64,000 bases of DNA from Isoetes taiwanensis (Eukaryota > Streptophyta > Lycopodiopsida > Isoetales > Isoetaceae), in NCBI GenBank assembly GCA_021234155.1, contig JAJEKV010000013.1, forward strand, positions 11,744,669 to 11,808,668, read 5' to 3'. Within the stretch, counting starts at the first letter, position 1. Each line of letters starts with the position of its first letter. Shown piece by piece: positions 45,054 to 54,737 of this stretch. Both the position numbers and the translations under genes were made by a program. The notes beneath the pieces were generated by a model, which worked only from the letters and a program-made list of their open reading frames with translations, searched no databases and was not told the origin of the DNA.

Positions 45054-45265
45054 AAGTCGAATACCCCCAATTTTGGGTTGATATTAGGCAAGTCAAATAC
45101 CTCCCATTTCTGCTTGGCCGGACCCCCTATCCCAAAAAGTCCCAAAAAAGGGGGTATTAGACTTGTGGAATACCCAGGGGGTATTAGGCTCGTCTAAACT
45201 AAGGCTTGTATTGTGCAAGTCGAATACCCCCTTGCTCATACCACAAGTCGAATACCCCCCTTGCT
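45050..45265. repeat. Cluster of direct and inverted CAAGTCGAATACCCCC units
   Basis: The unit CAAGTCGAATACCCCC occurs at 45052, 45208 and 45242 and in a variant (CAAGTCAAATACCTCCC) at 45091. Inverted forms GGGGGTATTAGACTTG and GGGGGTATTAGGCTCG occur at 45150 and 45179. The cluster begins exactly where element B's RT is cut off, which suggests a transposon end or rearrangement. Confidence 0.7.
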
Positions 45266-45789
45266 TATTGCCCTATTTTTATCTTTCATGTCAAGGATTT
45301 AAACTTTGCAGGTGTTTTTATCTTTCCCATCAAAGATCTAGACTTTGCAAGGTTTTTGCAGGTCTTTCAGGACCTCCCGATTCCGAGGTAATTTTTTCTT
45401 AAGAATTTGATCTGGCCTGGTTTGAAGTTGGGTTTCTATGCATTTTCTTATTAAATAGATACGTCATCACCTCATTTAATCTTGTGGTTTGAGACTGTCA
45501 GTTCAGAAAGGATGGTTATTAAATATGGTGCCTTGCGCAAGATCAGAATCATCCAAAAATTCTCGTGTCACTGATAATATTACAAAATAAATGCAACACA
45601 TTCTAACTTGCGTTAGAATGAAAGAACTGGGAGCACTTTTGGTAAGGCTTGTCTGTGCTTCATTGACAAGCCTTGTTCCAAGATGAGCCAGAAAAACCAA
45701 CGTTGTTTTGTGTCCTATACAAAATCCTAAATCTGTTTCTGTCTCACACTCTGAACTGTTGTGGTCACATGTTCAGTTGGATGTTGCCT

Positions 45790-46055
45790 AGGCGTGATGT
45801 TAAAACAATTATCTATCTATCTATCTATCTATTGGAGTCATCTGTTTACTAGGCGTGATGTTAAAACAACTATCTATCTATCTATCTATTGGTGTCATCT
45901 GTTTACCAGTTGTCCTACTAGTAGGAGTGATTGACTTTAAGAAAGCTCTGAATAGAATAGGATAGATTATCTACTGGTATCATATGTTTACCAGTTGTCC
46001 TATTAGTAGGAGTGATTGACTTTAAGAAAGCTCTGAATAGAATAGGATAGATTTT
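45790..46055. repeat. Two adjacent tandem duplications with TCTA microsatellite
   Basis: A unit of about 58 bp containing CTAGGCGTGATGTTAAAACA and (CTAT)n occurs at 45790 and 45849. A unit of about 85 bp containing CAGTTGTCCTA.TAGTAGGAG and GAATAGAATAGGATAGATT occurs at 45907 and 45992. The second ends in the tail of the LINE at 46050. The interval 45266-45789 shows no gene. Confidence 0.75.
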
Positions 46056-46740
46056 TTAACATCCAGGAAGACCAAGAGGTCATGGGACCCATACAATGGG
46101 CTAGTACAACCATTATCATTAGGATGAAAAAACCCCTGCCTCGAAAGGTTTTCAATGGAAAAACCTTTGCAGTAATGATGATACTAGACAATCAGGAAAA
46201 TAAATAGACTATGATGACTATTGAGGGCTCAATAATTGAAGACGCTCATCTAGAACCTCAAGTATATATAATGTCAAGTCATGCACATATGGTGGTCTGA
46301 TGTGGAAGCGTGGAATGGAATGCTCAGATCAAGTAACGATTCTTGACCATCTCAAAAGCAAGACATCTTAAAAGAGTATGGTTTTCATCTTCAATAACCT
46401 GTAACTGGCAACATGCACATAATCTCGCTTCTCGCAGCAATTGCGATTGTTCCCATCTATTTGTCTCAATCCATAGCTTGTGGGACCCTGTGCGAATTGA
46501 TGCAATAGCTACAAACGTTTTCTTGAACAATGAAGCAAGCAAATAAGCTTGTGGTCCTAGTGCCAAAGTGGGATTTATATGTGCATGATAATGACCAATT
46601 TTAACTTTGTGCCGAGTCAACTGCATCCCATATCTTTTAAGAAAAACGACCATCAAAATATTGTTGCAAAAGCTCGGGATCAAAACTAGCAAGCAATATG
46701 CAATGTTCTGGTTGCATAGACCAGCGGGCAAACCATGCAT
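46050..46740 (-). mobile_element. 5'-truncated LINE, 3' end of ORF2
   Basis: The minus strand encodes the last part of a LINE ORF2: RTGSHKLWIETNRWEQ and CACCQLQVIEDENHTLLRC, the Cys/His motif shared with the copies at 27845 and 38531. Untranslated sequence follows, ending GGTCTTCCTGGATGTTAAAA. Fragmentary and inactive. Confidence 0.7.
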
Positions 46741-47100
46741 TACAGTGCTCTTTCCAACATTGTTTCATGGTGGATTTGCAAACTCAAGTAGCACAACCAG
46801 TTTAGGAGGATCATTGTCATCTTAAAAACTTTGCCATTGGAGCTAAGAAGTGAGAAGAATAGGAAGTTTAATTTTTTCTTCTTGCCTGTGGAATCTATAG
46901 TGTACGTAAAGTCAGGGTGTCGGCAATCTAGTCAGCGTGGCCAATAGCGCCCTGCCACGTGGCAACAAGTCTCTTCCTGAAAGTTGGGCTAGAATTTTCG
47001 TCGACAGTCTGCAATCTCACTTCACATTCTTGATGCCAGACGTTGGATCCTTGACACGTGGCGCTGAATCAACGACCCCCTTGACTTCACATTGCAAGAT

Positions 47101-47235
47101 TGGCTCTGCGCCTTGAATTCCGGCATGTCAGAAGCGCCTCTGCGCTGCCGCGCATCGACACTTTTTCCACGCAAAATTCAAGGCGTAGCAGCCCATCGGC
47201 ACTTCTTCCACGCCGAAATTCAAGGCACAGAGCCC
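47101..47235. repeat. Hairpin with GC-rich loop, copy A
   Basis: The arm GGCTCTGCGCCTTGAATTCC GGC at 47101 pairs with CGCCGAAATTCAAGGCACAG AGCC ending about 47232. An extra internal inverted copy (GCAAAATTCAAGGCG) lies at 47171. The loop contains CCTCTGCGCTGCCGCGCATC GAC, which is closely matched in the loop of the hairpin at 61261. The flanking 46741-47100 shows nothing else. Confidence 0.65.
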
Positions 47236-47335
47236 TTCTTGTATACATATGACTTAGCTTTTGCAATGCTATGACATAGATTAAAATATCATGATCAGGT
47301 ATAATGTGTGCACGATCAACTTCCGTATGTTTATA

Positions 47336-47385
47336 ACATACAAGAAATTTATCGCGGCGGCCAAGGCCGCCGCGAACATTTCTCT
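47336..47385 (+). repeat. CACTA-like hairpin tip, copy 2 (left end)
   Basis: The sequence is nearly identical to copy 1 at 2472, including the palindrome GGCGGCCAAGGCCGCC and the following ACATTTCTCTC. In this element it forms the left terminus. Confidence 0.7.
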
Positions 47386-48282
47386 CTCCCGCCTAGAACC
47401 CTGTTTGATAATAAAACATGCAGGATTGTGCCCGTATAATAGATGTGAGGTTTTCTTTTTTAGATGAGGCGAGGTACCAACATCGACATGAACATTGGAC
47501 GCAAATCTGGTGCCCTGGTGCCCTGTGCGGAATAATCAAATCAGCTAGCCCCAATCATCATGCATACCATTTAATGATGAACTAGAAAATTAACTAAAAT
47601 GCACCCTAGTGAGAACGATTCCATTGCAACTATTGAACAAAACTCTTCAGGCATATGTTTCGTCTCCACATCCATTGAATCATCAGTTAACAAAATAAAG
47701 ATTTAAACATTCAATGAAAAGGCACATTTATTTGCCATTTGCTGAATCGAATTTGAGAACCTGTGTCATCATGGCCTGCTCCAACTCTTTATGTGGCTTG
47801 GCACATTCAGCCTTAACCATGGTAAACTCTCATAATACATGTGAAAACCAGCCTTTAAGTAGGTTGTGTTACCAATACGAACAAACAACCAGAAAAATTC
47901 AACGCCCGAAAAATTCCAATCAAGAAGCAAAGGAAAAAAAATAAAGTTTGTTACCTCAGCTTATAGAGCATCACACGGGTCCCATTAGTACACTAGGATT
48001 CAGAAGAAGCAATCCCCAAAATTTCCTTAGAATTTCTGCAAAAGAACCTGAAGCCACAAATGATTTGTAGGCAATGTGCTTAAAAACTGGTAGGCGATTC
48101 GGAATCCAGAAGGCCATGAAAGAGTAAACCGGGACATGTAGAATTTGTAGAAGCTGGGATAACTTTCTTCACTACATGGAAAAATTTCGTTTTGTAACCT
48201 TCTTCACGATCAAATCAGGGCAGAGTGGGGATCTGAGGCGAGGTGGTCCGATGAATCTGCCGCCTTCCTTACCCTCTCCCTC

Positions 48283-49000
48283 ATCCCCCATTCTTCCTTG
48301 GGACTAGCTCGATCCAACCCTCAAATTTTCTGCATTTTTGTTGGGTTCTCCCTCATCCCCATTCTTCTTGGGACTAGCTCGATCCAACCCTCAAATTTCT
48401 GCATTTTTTGTTGGGTTCCACACCATTTGCCCGGAACTCTCACATTTTGTTTAAATTTTCAAAGAGTCTTCTGGCGTGGAAATTGAAGCTTCAAAAAAGC
48501 TTGGATTTAGCGGTATGAAATTTGTGCGAATTATGATGGTTTTGAGTAAACAAGGCTAAGAGGATGCAATCCGGTGGAGGCTATGGCGTTCGGAGGTACA
48601 ACAATTGATGGTCTTTGGGAAGGGGAGCCCAATTTTGCACTTCGCGGCCATGGAATCGCGCCATATCTCCGCCCGTGCCGTCGTCTTCCCAGCGGCAAAG
48701 AAGGAATTGGGTTAATGCTAAATCAGGGCCAAGCCCAAGCTCTTCATTCTCAAGCTCCGGCACAGACCCAAGCTCCCCCATCTTTCCAAACCTCGGATCA
48801 GCCTCTTGGACACTTGCAGATCCATACCCAGCAGCAGATTCATCAGACCCACCATAAATGCCATAAATGCACCCACGTCATATGCTCATAATTAATGCCT
48901 GCCATAAATGCCATAAATGTCACGCCCACCATAAATGCCATAAATGCACCCATGTCATATGCTCATAATTAATGCCTGCCATAAATGCCATAAATGTAAC
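48283..49000. repeat. Two tandem duplications inside the CACTA-like element
   Basis: A 67-bp unit (CTTGGGACTAGCTCGATCC with AACCCTCAAATTT) is present twice at 48298 and 48365. A 76-bp unit (CCATAAATGCCATAAATG with TCATATGCTCATAATTAATG) is present twice at 48851 and 48927. Overlapping plus-strand frames near 48574-48891 are not convincing genes. Confidence 0.75.
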
Positions 49001-50309
49001 GTGTCGTGAGATGGTAATTTTGAAGAAACAAATTCGATGAGAACAGAAATGCGATACTGCTTTACATAGGTAGGACATAAGGCCCTTTTTCCATGGCACC
49101 TATGTCTTATATTTAGAGTCACGTTATTGGGCCACGTAAGAAAATAAGTCACTATAGTTTTTCCATTGAACAATTTAAGACATGTCTTAAGTTGGTTCCG
49201 TACAACATGAGAGGAGTATTTTACTCCGGGGGAAACCCCCCGCCACAAAATAAGGTAGGCTCTTGGATCCAATCGGCGAGCCTTTTCCCCGCATGATTCT
49301 ACTGTCTTAAAAAAAGTGGGCAAGAAAGAAAAAGAGGTAGAGAGGAATGGGCCTAATGGAATCGACAGCCAAAGAGGGAAGGAATGGCTGGTCCGATTTG
49401 CCCAAACCTCGCTTTTGCCCCGCCATATCAAAGGGCAAAAATCATACGCCGCCAAATCATAGACCCAGCTTCCATGCGAAGTGTTTTCATACTCAACGGG
49501 GAAACGCATATCCAAGGCTCCCGGCTTTCTTTTGTCCTTTTCATGAAATCAGAGAAGCAAGACTCGGGTCCGATTTGTTAAGAGGTACCAAATCCAGAAG
49601 ATACAAGCCGCAGGTTTATTCTAATACATATATCGAATCCACAACCCTTTTTTATCTTTGGGAGACCTGTTATTGAGCCCTTTTTAGTAGCCATTCCATC
49701 CAAGGCTGTAAAAAAAAAAGGCGAAGATGGGTATTGAATCAGGAGCCAATTCCAGGTGATTTTTCAAGTATGGGGGGATATCCGGGTACCGTTTCAAAGA
49801 TCCATCTCTCATCAGATCATTTCCTAAAATTTTCATTTTCTAGTTTTCAGAAAGCCCAATTTGAACCCTGCCCATACTCTCCATATTATACCAACTGAAC
49901 TTCAAATCTGTGCTCTAGCCGAAGGATCCCATTCCTCTTAAAGCCCAGAATTTGATCATGGACAGATATTTGGATCTGATTTGATATGGAAAGCCGTGGA
50001 TCAGGAAACTACGGAGTAGTGGAAAACCAAATTTATGAGACATGTCTTATATTATAAGACACCTCTTATAATCAAGCCATGGAAAACTAATATTTTTAAG
50101 ACATGCCACAAGAATGACGTGGCACCTAAAATGCTGTCATCTCTAATATATAATTCTAATATGGAGGATTAGGGGGCATCTTAGGGGCACGCGATGTTGT
50201 TATTAGATAGTTATTTTTTTGTTTAGAGTTGGACAGGTGTAAGGTTTTAAAATAGTGGGGAGGGAGTGAACGTTTCAGAATTTGACAGGTGGGAGTGATG
50301 GTGTTTTTG

Positions 50310-50422
50310 GAAACTTCTAGAAGGATGGAGTTCTGAAGCCTGGTGCAGCTTCCGGAAGGTTCGCGAAGGATCTGAGGTTGTTGTTCCAGAAGCTTCTGGA
50401 ACCTGCAACATTAGTATAAAAG
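50310..50422 (+). promoter_or_regulatory. Heat-shock promoter: three HSF-site arrays and TATA box
   Basis: Array 1 is GAAACTTCTAGAA (50310-50322). Array 2 is TTCCGGAAGGTTCGCGAA (50350-50367). Array 3 is TTCCAGAAGCTTCTGGAA (50384-50401). Each is a perfect run of alternating TTC/GAA units at 5-bp spacing: three, four and four units. Fourteen bases after array 3 is TATAAAAG (50415-50422). This is the textbook layout of a strong HSF-driven promoter, firing to the right. No heat-shock protein frame follows; downstream there is only a 15-codon frame from 50459, and a possible splice donor near 50566. Confidence 0.8.
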
Positions 50423-51140
50423 GACGAGAGCGGAGGAGTTAGAACCCAGATTGACGGCATGACAAAATTGTTAAGAAAGCAAGTGCGACTGTTTTGGCGC
50501 AGGGTTTGAGCTGGAAAAGGCTGTGTCGCGGTGGCTTGATGAGCGCCTGACCTGTTTAGGCATCAGGTAATCGTGTGATGACTGAATCATGTTGTGTCTA
50601 TGAAATGAGGAAGACTGTCTTGCGGTTCGTTGCTTCCCCGGTTTTTTTGGGTTTTTTGTTTCGATTAGGGTCTGTTTGTACCTTTGCACCTACCGGTAGG
50701 ACCCCGTGAGCCAATCGGGCGGATTCTAGAGCCCTATCGGACCATTTCGTGAGGCACCCATCGGGCGGATTCTAGAGAATTTCGATTGATATTCTAAGTT
50801 CGAAACGTTCTGGTGGCTCCAGAGAACTTATGATTCTTGAGCCCAACCGTGTGCACTGAATCATGTTGTGTTTATGAAATGAGGAAGCCTGTGGTGCCGT
50901 GTCTGCTCCATCGGTGGGTTTTTTTTTTCTGTTTTTTTAGTTATGAGGTCCTGTTCTACACTGCACCTATCAGGCCGGATTCCACCCTGTGGAGTAGAAG
51001 TGTCTATGGATTGGATCTAATTTTAGTGATAAAAGCGTTTATAGGCTCCGGAGAAGTTATATTCTTGAGCCCAACCGTATTGTCACAGTACACACAATCG
51101 TTGCACACAATCGTTGCACAGTTAATTTTGTAACTATAAC
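50423..51140 (+). ncRNA. Possible heat-inducible transcript region
   Basis: Sequence downstream of the heat-shock-type TATA box. A block of about 110 bp starting CTGAATCATGTTGTG(T)CTATGAAATGAGGAAG is repeated at 50581 and 50855, each followed by a T-rich run and TACACT/TTGCACCTA. No long frame exists. If transcribed, it would be a non-coding or short-peptide RNA. This is inferred from the promoter only. Confidence 0.3.
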
Positions 51141-52959
51141 CAATTTAACTGGACAATTCTTAGCTCTGCACATAATATAAAGACCGAAATAAATTGCACG
51201 AAATTGGTTACAATCAGTACATAAGTTTATTAATCCATGCTTCATTCTTCATCTATACTCTTTATGCCTCTGTATCGCTGAGGAAAAAAACCACCGCTCT
51301 ATCTGGAATCGAACCCATAGTCCATTGAAGGCATCCGATCAGAAACAAACTTCAGGAACAGCAGCTTCAGGCCACTGTTCATTGAAGATGTGCCGTCGGG
51401 AACAGAAACAAAAAGAGAAAATTAAAAAAAGCCGAAAAGCCAGACATCTCCCATCACTCACCAGACACAGAGGACCTGGCAGCTTCAAGATTAACCAATT
51501 CCAAATGGATCAGGCAAGACTCTTAACCAATCCGAAATGGGGCAGGCAAGGCTCTTAACGAATCCGAAATGGGTCAAGCAAGGCCCGCATAAAGCAGAAC
51601 AGGAATTTTGTTCATGAAAATAGGAATCATGCCCTTCTTCCGAAATCTCTTCTTCCCTTGCAAATAGCTAGACTAGCAAGCAGATAAACGCCGTTCGAAA
51701 TAGATCCCCTGCGAATAAAGCAAAACACTTCTTTTCTTTGATGGAATCCGCTGCCTTTTACTAAGTAGATCTGCCACGGTCGGTTTCTCTCATATGAAGC
51801 TGTACAAACATTCCATACACAGCCACGTATGATAAACAACTAAGTACGGCCAACAAACAACATGAATCAACTAACTAAAAGTAGACACACAGAGGACACA
51901 TGCAGACCACAATTAACCTAGGCAGCAACTCCAAAGAATTGGCAAGCACCTCATCATCCAGGTAACACTCCCACCTTCCCGAGCCAAGCCAGGCACAACC
52001 ACGTCGCACAGCTCATCCGATTTACTTTTCACATATTGGCCTCCGCAACCATATTTAACTCCACTAATCCTTTGTGTGTGCATAAGGATGCAGGAACCAG
52101 ACAAATCCCAGATTGGCGAAAGCTGCCTTTCCAATGAATCCACTACAGACATCCTTTCAACATCTGACAGGCACATCAATCCCACTATTCACAGCCTCTC
52201 GACGCCGAACACACCCATCAACAGACACGTATGGCATTTGGCACAATTGCACCCCTATCAAATCAATTAGACTATCAAAGCCCGCGTAACAGACAAAGGT
52301 CCATTGCACAAACATTCAGCAAACCACGAGGACAGTAGTGCTCACAGACACAAGGACGTAAGTTCTCTTTCATCTTTCTTTCAATTAAATTTAGAAAAAA
52401 TCGTGTGGAGCTTCCTAACACTTTTGTACATAGGGAACACAAATGCAAGCCATAATGTTTAATGATGCAGCAGACACGTTCCACGAGATCCTTCAACTAG
52501 GGAAGGTATCGTTCTCTAGCAATAGATTTCATACTGCAACAAAAAAAGGAATAGAGAGATAAAATTACACCTCACTACCTCCTTTAACTTTCTCAGGTCT
52601 ATTTCATCTCCAAAACATTCAGTCATACTGCTGACGAGATGTCCATAATCCGAACCACAGACTAAGGAACATACGAAAAAGCCATTCAGCAACCACTATG
52701 GACTCCTCAAAGATTCCATCTGCTCGTCATGCAAACTGAATACATGAGCAGACGAAGACAAAGGATTGTAGTTCAAGAAATCAACAGAATGCAGGGCTTT
52801 ATTAGATAAAATAGCAAATATGAAATCGTGCTAGATCTCCCATAAACATGTACCCAATTCCAATTTCCTTTAATACTACAATAATTCTAGAACAAAAAAT
52901 ATTCGACTTGCATTCATTTAAATTCTTTGATTCCTAAGATATTATGGAACTAAACCTGA
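51141..52959. other. Right interior of the CACTA-like element
   Basis: A minus-strand frame at 51913-52185 has fairly protein-like composition (DVERMSVVDSLERQLSPIWD) but no recognised domain. A GGTTCGATTCC B-box-like motif lies near 51320 on the minus strand. Otherwise short frames only; no transposase. Confidence 0.3.
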
Positions 52960-52998
52960 CTGCGGCGGCGAATGCCGCCGCGATAAATTCTTGTAATT
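52960..52998 (-). repeat. CACTA-like hairpin tip, copy 3 (right end, inverted)
   Basis: Read on the minus strand: ACAAGAATTTATCGCGGCGG, then ATTC and GCCGCCGC. One A is missing relative to the other tips. It forms the right terminus of the 47336-52998 element. Confidence 0.7.
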
Positions 52999-53001
52999 AT
53001 A

Positions 53002-54737
53002 AGACAGCCCTATTTTAAGTCAGCCGTGGAAAAAGGGCCTAAGATTCTTAGTTGTTTTTTTTGTTGTATTCGTAGCTAAAAAAGTAGAAAGCTGACGCTG
53101 GCATGTGAGTTAGGGAAAGGAACTGTATTCCTCTGTTGAATTGGGGATAGGAGGTCGCATGCGGCTGGACAGATGGTGGCTGGGCATTTGCTTGCCAATT
53201 CCGGGCCTTGCAGGTGGCGGGTCCGGCAGAGTAGATTTGTTGCTTTAGTGTCTCGGAGACAAAAAAGGCGTCCTCGATCTGCTTAGTTTTGATTTGCCTT
53301 ATTTGGCTTAATTTAGAGGGTTCGAATCCTCCAGCGCTGGCGTTAGCAGTTGTCTCTGAGTGTTTACAGGTAGATCTGTGTGTTTACAGCCATGGTGTCA
53401 GCAGTTGTGAGATTTGCTGCTGCCATTTGGCACTATGGACCCTGCATTAGAAATCATCGAACAGATGCTGCGATCTGGGGTCTTGCAACCATATCATCTG
53501 CGGCAAGACACAGGCTGCGTGGGGACTTACAATCATATCAGAGGGTTTGGGGCAAGGATTGAAGGTCGGATAGACTCAGGATGCCGGAGTAGAATGTATA
53601 CGCGCCTCGGTTTTTGGAAGTGGCAGGCAAATTCCTGATGGAAAATTTAATGGGTGGATTGCAGATTGATTGGGCGCGATTGCAGATTGGGCGATGGCCG
53701 ATTTGGGCGATTGCACAGTCGAGTAGCAGGGAGGGTCAGGCAAAGATTCAGATGGAGGGCCGATTCTAAGCGGAGTTGGAGGTCTGCTCTTCAGAGGGTG
53801 GAGTTTTATGACAGACCCGTTGGTGTCGGTTGTGATAGAACAAAGGGCGGTTGTTTACTGTCACAAATGTTCTTTTTGTGATGAATAAATGGCGGTTTTG
53901 TGCTGTAACAAATGTTTCTGTTGTCATGAATTAGTGTTGACACTATAAGCATTTGATGCTTGCTGCCCACGTTTGTGATTTTAAACAATGGTTTGTGGGC
54001 CTTTTTGTGCCCCTATTTTATGGGGTCAATTTGACCCCTGGTTGACTATGCACGTGCGGCCTGGATTTCTCCAGGCGGCATATTCTGTGGAAGGTGCCGT
54101 CTTTGGACGGCCAAAAAACGATAATACACACAAAAACGATAATACACACAAATTTGTGAGCAAAGAATCAAAAGTGCTTTTGGCTTTCCCCACCGTATAT
54201 TTTCCTCCTTGAAACACCATGTCATATTTTTAAGCAAGCATATAACAAAAATGTTCAAAAGCATCTTCCTAGAATAATTATACGTGTTAAATTACATATA
54301 CAATATGGTCATCTAAGAGAACAGGACATATATTGCAAAGAGCAAAGATGCTAAAAAACCAAGCCTTACACTTTTTAAATTTCACATTGGAATGTGAATA
54401 TTTTTTCATAATAATGTCCGAGATACTTGATCGTTCTTCAAAAACAAATACGGTTGGATCTTAGAGACTTCATCAACACATCAATAAAACAAGAAGGAAA
54501 ATACTTGCATAGGTTAACGTCCTGAGACGGAAGTTCTTCCCACTACACCACGAAAAAGATCTAATAACCATGAGCATTGACATTTTCACTAATAATTTAG
54601 AAAGCACTCACAAATTGGAAAAAGTTTCAAAAATGTAAACACGACCAAAAAAAAGAGAGACGCAGCCATCGAGAGAGAAAATGGTGGCTCTATTAGTACT
54701 GATACAAAATATCAATTTTTTCAACGACTCAAGTTGT
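53002..54737. other. Intergenic region downstream of RPN7
   Basis: No gene is supported. GAGGGTTCGAATCCTCC at 53316 looks like a tRNA T-arm but lacks the rest. ACGATAATACACACAAAA is tandemly repeated at 54118-54150. Bases from about 54250 to 54737 are likely RPN7 3' untranslated and downstream sequence. Confidence 0.4.

Larger units (their letters stand above)
47336..52998. mobile_element. CACTA-like element with hairpin tips, no transposase found
   Basis: The left tip ACATACAAGAAATTTATCGC and the inverted right tip (CTTGTAATT outward) enclose 5.66 kb. Both tips continue into a GCGGCGGC...GCCGCCGC palindrome. The 9-bp ends resemble the canonical CACTACAAG, and the copy at 58102 has it exactly. 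ATA flanks both sides (47333-47335, 52999-53001), a 3-bp duplication as made by CACTA transposases. No transposase frame is visible. The interior holds repeats, a heat-shock-type promoter and possible captured sequence, so it is non-autonomous. Confidence 0.6.

Noticed and set aside
45806-45893. CRISPR-like spaced repeats
   Set aside because: These are TCTA microsatellites within two simple tandem duplications. No array structure, and the genome is plainly plant nuclear.
49240-49700. Possible organelle-derived insertion
   Set aside because: Composition hinted at it, but no plastid or mitochondrial gene motif could be recognised.
51300-51330. tRNA-like GGTTCGATTCC motif (minus strand)
   Set aside because: The stem is imperfect and no cloverleaf can be drawn.
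53310-53336. tRNA-like GGGTTCGAATCC motif (plus strand)
   Set aside because: T-arm-like only; the upstream sequence is T-rich and lacks an anticodon arm.
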